From NCBI RefSeq assembly GCF_014595885.1, contig NZ_JABUKC010000002.1, forward strand, positions 310,001 to 374,000: 64,000 nt of DNA, written 5' to 3'. The position numbers and the translations under genes were made by a program. The notes beneath the pieces were generated by a model, which did no database searches, had not been told where the DNA came from, and was given only the letters and a program-made list of their open reading frames with translations. This document shows positions 7,472-14,424 of the stretch, piece by piece (the stretch's first letter is position 1; every line of letters begins with the position of its first letter). The stretch comes from Microcella alkalica. Lineage in GTDB: Bacteria > Actinomycetota > Actinomycetes > Actinomycetales > Microbacteriaceae.

Positions 7472-9187
7472 GTGCACATCGTGGTCGACTCCGCAGCGAG
7501 CGGGCGGATGCTCGTCGCCGACGAGCACGCCACGACCGAGCTCGACCCGCCGGCGCTCGCCGCGGCCATCGCCGCGCGCGAGCACGAGGCGCCCGAGCCC
7601 CCGCGCTGGGTCTGGAGCGACACGGCCCGCTGGTACCCCGACCTGCTCGCCGCCGGGGTGCGCGTCGAGCGCTGCCACGACCTGCGCCTGGTCGATCAGC
7701 TGCTCGCCGGGGTCGACGGCCGCCCGACCGACCCGCGGCTCGCGCGCGCCGTCGAGCCGACGCGTCTCCCGCTCGCCGCGCCGCAGGCAGACGCCCTGTT
7801 CGAGGTCGAGCCGGCCGACGCGACGCCCGTCGTCCCCGCCGATGGCGCCCGCGACGCGGGGCAGCGCGAGCCCGCGCCCCTGGTCGACGTCGCCGCCGCG
7901 CAGCGCGCCGACCTCGCGCGTGAGCGCGGCCCCGGCCTGCCGACGCCGCGCGACCTCGCGCTGCTCGCCGCCGCCGAGTCGGCCGGCGCCCTCGCCGCGG
8001 TCGAGATGCACCACGTCGGCCTCCCGTGGAGCGCCGAGCACCACGACGCCCTCCTCACCGAGCTGCTCGGCCCGCGCCCGGCGAGCCTCGGCGCGCGCCC
8101 CGAGCGCCTCCAAGCCCTCGCCACGGAGGTCGAGCACCGGCTCGACGCCGCCTCCGGCACGGTGCCGCTCGACTCCCCGCCCGAGCTCGTGCGCGCGCTG
8201 CGCCGCGCGGGCCTCGACGTGTCGAGCTCGCGCTCGTGGGAGCTCAAGCGCCTCGATCACCCCGCGATCGAGCCCCTCCTGCGCTACAAGAAGCTCAGCC
8301 GCCTGCTCACCGCCAACGGCTGGCACTGGCTGGAGCAGAACGTGCGCGACGGCCGCTTCCGCCCGAGCTACGTGCCGGGCGGCGTCGTCACCGGCCGCTG
8401 GGGCTCCGACGGCGGAGGGGCGCTCCAGCTGCCGAAGCTCGTCCGCAGCGCCGTGCGCGCCGACCCCGGCTGGGTGCTCGTCGTGGCCGACGCCGCGCAG
8501 CTCGAGCCGCGCATCCTCGCCGCGCTCTCGAACGACGCGGCCATGGCGCGCGCCGGCGCCGGCGTCGACCTCTACCAGGGCATCGTCGACAGCGGCGCGG
8601 TCGCCTCGCGCGAGCACGCCAAGCTGGGGATGCTCGGCGCCATGTACGGCGGCACCACGGGCCAGAGCGCTCGCGTGCTGCCGCGACTGCAGCGGGTGTT
8701 CCCGCAGGCGATCAGGTTCGTCGAGGATGCGGCGCGCGCGGGAGAGCGCGGCGAGCGCGTGCGCACCCGGCTCGGGCGCACCTCGCCGCAGCCGAGCGAG
8801 GAGTGGCACGAGCGCCAGCTCGTCGCCGCCTCCGACGGCGCGAGCGAGGCGCAGCGTGCGGCCGCGCGGTCGGAGGCGCGCTCGTGGGGCCGCTTCACCC
8901 GCAACTTCGTGGTGCAGGGCACCGCCGCCGAGTGGGCCCTGTCATGGATGGCCGGCGTGCGCCGCCGACTCTGGTCGCCGTCGGGCGGGCCGCTGGCCTC
9001 GCAGCCTCACCTCGCGTACTTCCTGCACGACGAGCTCATCGTGCACGCTCCGCGCGAGCGCGCGGGCGACGTCGAGCTCGCGCTGCGCGCCGCCGCAGCC
9101 GACGCCGGCCGCCTGCTCTTCGGCGACAGCCCGGTGGGCTTCCCGATCACCGTCGCGGTCGTCGAGCGCTACAGCGACGCGAAGTAG
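7472..9187 (+). CDS. PolA-type DNA polymerase without 5' nuclease domain (bifunctional 3'-5' exonuclease/polymerase family)
   Basis: A 571-residue family A polymerase homologue. The polymerase half has motif A VVADAAQLEPR (Asp340; family norm DYSQIELR), the O-helix motif B REHAKLGMLGAMYGG (Arg, Lys and Tyr kept, the usual Phe replaced by Leu) and motif C FLHDELIVH (Asp520, Glu521). All metal-binding acids are present, so synthesis is plausible. There is no N-terminal 5' nuclease. The first 200 residues occupy the exonuclease position, but I see no intact DxE or other exonuclease motif, so proofreading is doubtful. Such proteins accompany the main PolA in many actinobacteria; the role may be repair. 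The gene appears leaderless, and GTG 7472 fits the -10 spacing. Confidence 0.83.
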   Translation: MHIVVDSAASGRMLVADEHATTELDPPALAAAIAAREHEAPEPPRWVWSDTARWYPDLLAAGVRVERCHDLRLVDQLLAGVDGRPTDPRLARAVEPTRLPLAAPQADALFEVEPADATPVVPADGARDAGQREPAPLVDVAAAQRADLARERGPGLPTPRDLALLAAAESAGALAAVEMHHVGLPWSAEHHDALLTELLGPRPASLGARPERLQALATEVEHRLDAASGTVPLDSPPELVRALRRAGLDVSSSRSWELKRLDHPAIEPLLRYKKLSRLLTANGWHWLEQNVRDGRFRPSYVPGGVVTGRWGSDGGGALQLPKLVRSAVRADPGWVLVVADAAQLEPRILAALSNDAAMARAGAGVDLYQGIVDSGAVASREHAKLGMLGAMYGGTTGQSARVLPRLQRVFPQAIRFVEDAARAGERGERVRTRLGRTSPQPSEEWHERQLVAASDGASEAQRAAARSEARSWGRFTRNFVVQGTAAEWALSWMAGVRRRLWSPSGGPLASQPHLAYFLHDELIVHAPRERAGDVELALRAAAADAGRLLFGDSPVGFPITVAVVERYSDAK

Positions 9188-9193
9188 CGGCGC

Positions 9194-9781
9194 TCAGCGC
9201 GCGGAGCCGTGCGAGGGTGACTCGACGCCCTCGGGCGCCGACGCCGGCTCGGCGGCGCGGCGCCCGCGACGCCGGCGGTCGGTGCGCAGCGGCCACGGCT
9301 CGATGACGGGCAGCGAGTCGAGCCACGCGAGCGCCGCGGAGCGCAGCAGGCGCTGCGCGTGGGCGGCCGAGGCCTGCGCCGCGCCGCCGGAGGGGTCGGC
9401 GGTCTCGGCGGAGGCTCCGTCGCGGGGCGACCAGAGCATCCGGTAGTTGGCCAGCAGGGTCTCGAGGTGGTTGCCCGGCAGCGACATCGCCAGCAGCACG
9501 CGCTCGACCATCTCGTGCCAGTCGGCGAGGTCGGGCTCGGTGAGGTGCATCCGGGCCTCGATCGCGCCCGAATCGGTGAGCTGGTAGAGCGGCAAGTTGT
9601 CGGGGGTCGAGCCGGCGTCCTCGACGAGGCCGTCTCGGCGGAGGCGGTCGAGCGTCGAGTAGACCTGGCCGACGTTGAGCGGCGCGTCGCGTCGCGTGCG
9701 CTCCACCACCTCGGCGTGCAGCTGGTAACCGTAGGCGGGGCCGAGGGTGAGCACGGAGAGCAGCGAATGACGAAGCGTCAT
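9194..9781 (-). CDS. PadR-family transcriptional repressor
   Basis: A 195-residue regulator. The N-terminal winged helix is classic PadR: RHSLLSVLTLGPAYGYQLHAEV, then LNVGQVYSTLDRLRRDGLVE near residues 36-55 as the recognition helix and wing, then YQLTDSG. Residues 80-165 form the C-terminal dimerisation part, followed by a basic Arg/Pro tail (RTDRRRRGRRAAEP). PadR proteins often control a nearby transporter or their own gene, but no obvious partner gene is adjacent: it converges on the polymerase and is divergent from DUF3145. It appears leaderless, with TAGTCT (9793-9788) six bases before its ATG. Confidence 0.9.
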   Translation of the reverse strand: MTLRHSLLSVLTLGPAYGYQLHAEVVERTRRDAPLNVGQVYSTLDRLRRDGLVEDAGSTPDNLPLYQLTDSGAIEARMHLTEPDLADWHEMVERVLLAMSLPGNHLETLLANYRMLWSPRDGASAETADPSGGAAQASAAHAQRLLRSAALAWLDSLPVIEPWPLRTDRRRRGRRAAEPASAPEGVESPSHGSAR

Positions 9782-9787
9782 GAGCCC

Positions 9788-9793
9788 AGACTA
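9788..9793 (-). promoter_or_regulatory. -10 box (TAGTCT) of the PadR gene, leaderless
   Basis: Six bases separate this hexamer from the ATG at 9781. TATGC direct repeats and an ATGCAT palindrome just upstream (about 9792-9808) are candidate autoregulatory sites. Confidence 0.5.
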
Positions 9794-9844
9794 TGCGGCG
9801 TATGCATCGGCTCGAAAATCGCTCGACGACATCGAACGACATGC

Positions 9845-9874
9845 TTGTGATTCCCCACAGTTGTGGGGAATAAT
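9845..9874 (+). promoter_or_regulatory. DUF3145 promoter with a 22-base palindromic operator in its spacer
   Basis: TTGTGA (9845-9850) and AATAAT (9869-9874) are separated by 18 bases, a good sigma-A promoter. Filling the spacer is a perfect inverted repeat, ATTCCCCACA (9850-9859) and TGTGGGGAAT (9862-9871), around a 2-base centre. A bound repressor would block both promoter elements. Confidence 0.6.
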
Positions 9875-9963
9875 GCGGGAAGCGGGTGACCGCACAACTG
9901 AAGACGCCGCTGCACCGTCACCAGGTCGATGGGGAAGTCGAATCTGACGGAACGGAGAAGACA

Positions 9964-10467
9964 GTGGCAACAGCAACGGCTCGCGGAGTGCTCTACGTGC
10001 ACTCCGCTCCGCGCGCGCTCTGCCCACACATCGAGTGGGCGGCAGGTCGCGCCATCGAGCGCGCCGTCAGCTTCGACTGGATCGACCAGCCGGTGCTGCG
10101 AGGCGCCATGCGCACCGAGTTCACTTGGGAGGGGGAGCGCGGCACGGCGGCGCGGATCGCCAGCGCGCTGCGCGGCTGGGAGCACCTGCGCTTCGAGGTC
10201 ACCGAGGAGGCCGGGTTCGGCACCGACGGCGGCCGCTGGATGCACACGCCCGACCTCGGCATCTTCTACGCCCAGACGGACGTCGCGGGCAACATGGTGA
10301 TCCCGGAGGATCGCATCCGGTACGCGATGGAGGTCGCCGGCAGCAACACGCTTGAGCTGCACCGCGAGCTGCGCCTCGCCCTCGGCCAGGCCTGGGACGA
10401 CGAGCTCGAGGTGTTCCGGCACGCGGGCGAGGGCCAGCGCGTGGTCTGGCTGCACCGCGCCGGCTGA
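9964..10467 (+). CDS. DUF3145 protein
   Basis: A 167-residue actinobacterial protein of unknown function. The family's start is clear: ATARGVLYVHSAPRALCPHIEWAAG, followed by FDWIDQP, an Arg/Glu-rich beta region and a C-terminal GQRVVWLHRAG. It is cytoplasmic, with no signal peptide or membrane segment. GTG 9964 is chosen over GTG 9886 because homology begins at this point and CGGAG precedes it. It is the first gene behind the palindromic operator at 9850-9871, so it is likely repressed under some condition, with a leader of about 80 bases. Confidence 0.85.
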   Translation: MATATARGVLYVHSAPRALCPHIEWAAGRAIERAVSFDWIDQPVLRGAMRTEFTWEGERGTAARIASALRGWEHLRFEVTEEAGFGTDGGRWMHTPDLGIFYAQTDVAGNMVIPEDRIRYAMEVAGSNTLELHRELRLALGQAWDDELEVFRHAGEGQRVVWLHRAG

Positions 10468-10475
10468 CGCCGCGC

Positions 10476-10665
10476 GCGTCGACAACTCAGGACGATCGAC
10501 CCCCGACCCTCAGGATCGCAGCACCGCATCGCGTCGACAACTCAGGACAACGGGCGCCACGGGCACCGGGTGAACGCTCCCCGGGGCTCGCGAGACGTGG
10601 CTCGTCCTGAGTTGTCGACGCGGGCGCCTCGGTCGGGCGACGCGATTGTCCTGAGTTGTTGACGC
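10476..10665. repeat. Four-copy 18-base repeat in two inverted pairs between convergent genes
   Basis: GCGTCGACAACTCAGGAC occurs at 10476-10493 and 10531-10548. Its reverse complement occurs at 10604-10621 and 10648-10665 (one mismatch). The copies are nested, so copies 2/3 and 1/4 can pair into one long hairpin on either strand. It lies between the ends of the DUF3145 and fabF genes. It is either a dispersed intergenic repeat element or a bidirectional transcription barrier. Confidence 0.75.
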
Positions 10666-10690
10666 GCGGCGCGGCGGCCCGGGAACGCGA

Positions 10691-10720
10691 GGGGCGGGCC
10701 GTCCGCAGACGACCCGCCCC
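10691..10720. terminator. Bidirectional hairpin terminator between DUF3145 and fabF
   Basis: GGGGCGGG (10691-10698) pairs with CCCGCCCC (10713-10720). After one mismatch, CGTC pairs with GACG, leaving a 4-base loop. It starts 12 bases past the fabF stop (minus strand) and also lies downstream of DUF3145 on the plus strand. No T run on either side. Confidence 0.6.
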
Positions 10721-10731
10721 GTGCGCGCGGC

Positions 10732-11964
10732 CTAGACCGAGCGGAACGCGATGACCGAGTTGTGCCCGCCGAACCCGAACGAGTTCGAGATCGCGAGCTG
10801 CGGCCCGTCGCCGAGCGGGCGCGGCGAGGTGACGACGTCGAGCGGGATGCGCTCGTCCTGGTGGTCGAGGTTGATCGTCGGGGGAGCCGTGCGCTCGTGC
10901 AGGGCCAGCACCGTGAAGACGGCCTCGAGCGCGCCGGTGCCGCCGAGCAGGTGGCCCGTCGAGGCCTTCGTCGCCGACACGGGGATCGACCCGACGCGGT
11001 CGCCGAACACGCGCTTGAGCGCCTCGTACTCGGCGACGTCGCCGACGGGTGTCGAGGTCGCGTGGGCGTTGATGTGCGTCACCTCGTCGGGCGAGGCGCC
11101 GGCCTGCGCGAGCGCGGCGATGACGGCACGCGCGGCCCCCGAGCCCTCGGGGTCGGGCGCGGTGATGTGGTACGAGTCGGAGGTCACCGATCCGCTGGCG
11201 AGCTCGGCGTAGATGCGGGCGCCGCGGGCGAGCGCGTGCTCCTTCGTCTCGAGCACGAGGGCCGCAGCGCCCTCGCCGAGCACGAAGCCGTCGCGGTCGA
11301 TGTCGTAGGGGCGCGAGGCGGCGGCGGGGTCGTCGTTGCGCTTCGAGAGCGCCTGCATCGAGGCGAACGCGGCGATCGGCAGCGGATGCACGACCGCCTC
11401 GGTGCCGCCGGCGACGACGATGTCGGCGAGGCCCTGCTGCAGGTGCTCGTAGGCGTTGGCGATCGCCTCGGTGCCGGAGGCGCAGGCGGAGACGACGGTG
11501 CGGGCGCCGGCACGAGCGCCGAGCCCCATGCTGATGGCGGCCGCGGCCGCGTTCGGCATGAGCATCGGGATCGTCATGGGCAGCACCCGGCGGGGGCCCT
11601 TCTCCTTCAGCACGTCCCATGCGTCGAGGAGGGTCCAGAGCCCGCCGATGCCGGTGGCGTAGTCGACGAGGATCCGCTCGGGAGCGATGTCGGGGGCGCC
11701 GGCGTCGGCCCAGGCCTCGCGCGCGGCGATGAGGGCGAACTGGGCCGAGGGGTCGAGGCGCTTGACCTCCTGCCGCTCGAGCACCTCCTCGGGGCGCACC
11801 TTCGCCTGCGCGGCGAAGGTGACGGGCAGGTCGTGCTCGGCGACCCAGGGCTGCTCGAGCGCGCGGGCGCCGGATTCGCCGGCGAGCAGCGCCTCCCAGC
11901 TCTCGCGAGCCGTGCCGCCGAGGGGGGAGGTGGCACCGATTCCGGTGACGACGATCGTGGTCAT
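10732..11964 (-). CDS. fabF: Beta-ketoacyl-ACP synthase II (FabF)
   Basis: A 410-residue condensing enzyme that elongates acyl-ACP with malonyl-ACP in the type II fatty acid pathway. The catalytic triad is present: Cys161 in VVSACASGTEA, His in INAHATSTPVGD near residue 303, and His in ATKASTGHLLGGTGALE near 338. The C-terminal GFGGHNSVIAFR is standard. It is the last gene of the fabD-fabH-acpP-fabF cluster, 88 bases after acpP. A hairpin in that gap may lower its expression relative to acpP. Its end faces the DUF3145 gene across the repeat cluster. Confidence 0.96.
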   Translation of the reverse strand: MTTIVVTGIGATSPLGGTARESWEALLAGESGARALEQPWVAEHDLPVTFAAQAKVRPEEVLERQEVKRLDPSAQFALIAAREAWADAGAPDIAPERILVDYATGIGGLWTLLDAWDVLKEKGPRRVLPMTIPMLMPNAAAAAISMGLGARAGARTVVSACASGTEAIANAYEHLQQGLADIVVAGGTEAVVHPLPIAAFASMQALSKRNDDPAAASRPYDIDRDGFVLGEGAAALVLETKEHALARGARIYAELASGSVTSDSYHITAPDPEGSGAARAVIAALAQAGASPDEVTHINAHATSTPVGDVAEYEALKRVFGDRVGSIPVSATKASTGHLLGGTGALEAVFTVLALHERTAPPTINLDHQDERIPLDVVTSPRPLGDGPQLAISNSFGFGGHNSVIAFRSV

Positions 11965-12005
11965 GACGTCCGCTTCAGTCAGGGGTGGTGGAGTGCGGTG
12001 CGGTC

Positions 12006-12038
12006 GCCGGGGCCGTTCCCGTGGGAGCCGGCCCCGGC
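12006..12038 (-). terminator. Hairpin between acpP and fabF, possible partial terminator
   Basis: GCCGGGGCC (12006-12014) and GGCCCCGGC (12030-12038) form a 9-bp perfect stem with a 15-base loop. It sits 15 bases after the acpP stop. Such a structure could stabilise acpP mRNA or reduce read-through so that acyl carrier protein exceeds FabF. Confidence 0.45.
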
Positions 12039-12052
12039 ATCCGCGTCAAGGT

Positions 12053-12301
12053 CTAGCCCTGGGCGTTGACGATGAAGGTGACGGCGTCGCCGACGGTCTT
12101 GAGGTTCTTGACCTCCTCGTCGGGGATCTTCACGTCGAACTTCTCCTCCGCGTTGACGACGATCGTCATCATCGAGATCGAGTCGATGTCGAGGTCGTCC
12201 GTGAACGACTTGTCGAGCGCGACCGAGTCGGTCGCGATGCCGGTCTCGTCGTTGATGAGCTCGGCGAGGCCCGCGAGAACCTCTTCGGTGGTGTGTGCCA
12301 T
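12053..12301 (-). CDS. acpP: Acyl carrier protein
   Basis: An 82-residue acidic protein that carries acyl chains on a 4'-phosphopantetheine arm. The attachment serine is Ser41 in DDLDIDSISMM; the usual motif is DSL, so Ile replaces Leu, which is a mild change. The four-helix pattern and the AEEKFDVKIPDEE segment are typical of FAS-II carriers. It lies 92 bases downstream of fabH and has its own candidate promoter (TAGGAT on the minus strand at 12346-12341), fitting the high demand for ACP. GAGGAGA precedes the ATG. Confidence 0.97.
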   Translation of the reverse strand: MAHTTEEVLAGLAELINDETGIATDSVALDKSFTDDLDIDSISMMTIVVNAEEKFDVKIPDEEVKNLKTVGDAVTFIVNAQG

Positions 12302-12340
12302 GGTGTTGTCTCCTCAGGGGGTGTCGAATGACCGTCCCCC

Positions 12341-12346
12341 ATCCTA
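12341..12346 (-). promoter_or_regulatory. -10 box (TAGGAT) in front of acpP
   Basis: On the minus strand, TAGGAT lies in the fabH-acpP gap and would start a transcript with a leader of about 34 bases. It suggests acpP is transcribed both with and independently of fabH. Confidence 0.4.
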
Positions 12347-12393
12347 GGGCGGGGGTGCGCGCGGGGCGCGGTGGCCGGGGTGGTCGTGGCGGG

Positions 12394-13398
12394 CTAGGGC
12401 AGCCGCACCACCTGGGCGCCGAAGACGAGGCCGGCGCCGAAGCCGATCTGCAGGGCGAGGCCGCCCGAGAGCTCCGGATGCTCCTGCAGCAGTCGATGCG
12501 TCGCGAGCGGGATCGACGCCGCCGAGGTGTTGCCCGTCGTGGCGATGTCGCGCGCGATGACGACGCTCTCGGGCAGCTTCAGCTGCTTGGCGAACTCGTC
12601 GATGATGCGCATGTTGGCCTGGTGCGGGATGAACGCCGCGAGCTGGTCGGCGGTGACGCCCGCGGCCTCGAGCGCGCGCTGGGCGACCTTCGCCATCTCC
12701 CACACGGCCCAGCGGAAGACCGTCTGGCCCTCCTGGCGCAGCGTCGGGAACTCGCCGGCCGCGACGCCCTCCGCGATCGTGTGGTCCATGCCGATCGTCT
12801 CCCACTTGGAGCCGTCGGAGCCCCACACGCTCGCGCCGATGCCGGGGGCGTCGGCGGGGCCGACGATCGCGGCGCCGGCGCCGTCGCCGAGCAGGAACGA
12901 GATGGTGCGGTCGGTGGGCTTGGCGAAGTCGCTGAGCTTCTCGGCGCCGACGACGAGCACGAACTCGGCCGCTCCGGCGCGCACGAGGGCGTCGGCCTGC
13001 GCGATGCCGTAGGTGTACCCGGCGCACGCGGCCGACACGTCGTAGGCCGCGGCCGGGTTCGCGCCGACGCGCTCGGCGAGCAACGCCGCGAGCGAGGGCG
13101 TCTGCACGGGGTTCGAGATCGTCGAGACGATGACGGCGCCGATGCGGCTCGGCTCGATGCCGGCGCGCTCGATCGCCTCCTTCGCGGCGGCCTCGGCGAG
13201 GTCGACGGCGGTCACGGCAGCGGAGGCGCGCATGCGGGTGATGACCCCGGTGCGCTGGCGGATCCACTCGTCGGAGGAGTCGATCGGCCCGACGATGTCG
13301 TCGTTCGGCACGGTGACGTCGCCGCGAGCGGCGCCCACCGACCAGATGCGCGTGAACGGCACGCCGACCGACTGCTTCAGGACGGGCTGCTCGCTCAT
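12394..13398 (-). CDS. fabH: Beta-ketoacyl-ACP synthase III (FabH)
   Basis: A 334-residue enzyme that starts fatty acid synthesis by condensing an acyl-CoA primer with malonyl-ACP. The triad is intact: Cys125 in DVSAACAGYTYG, His in FIPHQANMRI and Asn in ATTGNTSAASIP. SSDEWIRQRTGV near residue 41 is the usual CoA-site motif. In organisms with branched-chain membranes FabH prefers branched primers, but this cannot be read here. Its ATG overlaps the fabD stop in an ATGA, so the two are translationally coupled. Longer readings of this frame run through fabD in the wrong frame and should be ignored. Confidence 0.96.
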   Translation of the reverse strand: MSEQPVLKQSVGVPFTRIWSVGAARGDVTVPNDDIVGPIDSSDEWIRQRTGVITRMRASAAVTAVDLAEAAAKEAIERAGIEPSRIGAVIVSTISNPVQTPSLAALLAERVGANPAAAYDVSAACAGYTYGIAQADALVRAGAAEFVLVVGAEKLSDFAKPTDRTISFLLGDGAGAAIVGPADAPGIGASVWGSDGSKWETIGMDHTIAEGVAAGEFPTLRQEGQTVFRWAVWEMAKVAQRALEAAGVTADQLAAFIPHQANMRIIDEFAKQLKLPESVVIARDIATTGNTSAASIPLATHRLLQEHPELSGGLALQIGFGAGLVFGAQVVRLP

Positions 13399-14309
13399 GC
13401 GGTCTCCAGCATCTCGATCGCGGCGGGGAGGTCGTCGGGGGTCTTGATGCCGACGGTCGGCACGCCCTTGAGGCCGCGCTTGGCGAGGCCCACGAGCGCC
13501 CCGGCGGGGAGGAGCTCGATGACGCCCGTGACGCCGTCGGCCGACATCGACTCCATGCAGAGGTCCCAGCGCACGGGCGAGGAGATCTGCCCGACCAGCA
13601 GGTCGACGAACCCCGCTCCGGAGGTCACGACCGAGCCGTCGCGGTTCGTGTAGAGACGGATGCTCGGGTCGGCGGCGGGGACGCTCGCGGCGGCGGCGCG
13701 CACGCGTTCGACCGCCGAGCCCATGTAGCTCGTGTGGAACGCGCCGGCGACCTGCAGCGGGATCACCCGCGTGCCCGGCAGCGGGTCCGACGCCAGCGCG
13801 TCGAGGTTGCGCAGCTCGCCGGCGACGACGGTCTGGCCGCCGCCGTTGACGTTGGCGGCCTCGAGGCCGAGCTCGACGAGGCGCTCGCGCAGGGCATCCG
13901 CGTCGCCGCCGAGCACGGCGCTCATGCCCGTGGGCACGGCGGCAGCGGCGTCGGCCATCGCGAGGCCTCGCTCGCGCACGAGGCGCAGCGCGTCGGCCTC
14001 GTCGAGCACGCCCGCGATCGCGGCGGCGGCGAACTCGCCGACGGAGTGCCCGGCGACCGCGCCGACCTTCTCGCGGCGGCCCTCGAGCAGCGCGGCGGCG
14101 CTCACGAGCGACGCGGCGACGATGAGCGGCTGCGCGATCGCGGTGTCGCGGATGGTGTCGGCGTCCGACACGGTGCCGTGCGCGACGAGATCGATGCCGG
14201 CGGCCTCGCCGAGCGCCTCGACGCGCGCGCGGTGCGCGGGATCGGCGAGCCACGGCTCGAGGAAGCCCGGGGTCTGCGACCCCTGGCCGGGGGCGACGAC
14301 GACGATCAT
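13395..14309 (-). CDS. fabD: Malonyl-CoA:ACP transacylase (FabD)
   Basis: A 304-residue enzyme that moves malonyl from CoA to ACP. It has the N-terminal APGQGSQTPGF loop, the nucleophile Ser89 in AVAGHSVGEFAA, and the catalytic His in AGAFHTSYMGSA near residue 192. It opens the fab cluster. A gap of 115 bases separates it from fasR, which encodes the expected activator of this cluster; an inverted repeat at 14375-14390 in that gap is a candidate operator. GGAAGG precedes the ATG. Confidence 0.96.
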   Translation of the reverse strand: MIVVVAPGQGSQTPGFLEPWLADPAHRARVEALGEAAGIDLVAHGTVSDADTIRDTAIAQPLIVAASLVSAAALLEGRREKVGAVAGHSVGEFAAAAIAGVLDEADALRLVRERGLAMADAAAAVPTGMSAVLGGDADALRERLVELGLEAANVNGGGQTVVAGELRNLDALASDPLPGTRVIPLQVAGAFHTSYMGSAVERVRAAAASVPAADPSIRLYTNRDGSVVTSGAGFVDLLVGQISSPVRWDLCMESMSADGVTGVIELLPAGALVGLAKRGLKGVPTVGIKTPDDLPAAIEMLETA

Positions 14310-14374
14310 GCCTTCATCCTTCCAAAGGGGCGAGGGAGGGGGAGGTGGTGGACGAGGGCCAAGAACTCGTCGGG

Positions 14375-14390
14375 ACCTTGTCAGGAAGGT
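14375..14390 (-). promoter_or_regulatory. Inverted repeat ACCTT-N6-AAGGT upstream of fabD, candidate FasR site
   Basis: ACCTT (14375-14379) and AAGGT (14386-14390) are arms of an inverted repeat 66 bases before the fabD ATG. The place suits an activator of the fab operon, and fasR lies immediately upstream. The link to FasR is inference. Confidence 0.4.
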
Positions 14391-14424
14391 ACAGGGCGAC
14401 GGATGCCCGGCACGGCATTCCTCG

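Noticed and set aside
9866-9892. GGGAAT at 9866 as a further SigR-type promoter
   Set aside because: The bases at the required spacing are CCG, not GTT. The GGGAAT is part of the palindromic operator.
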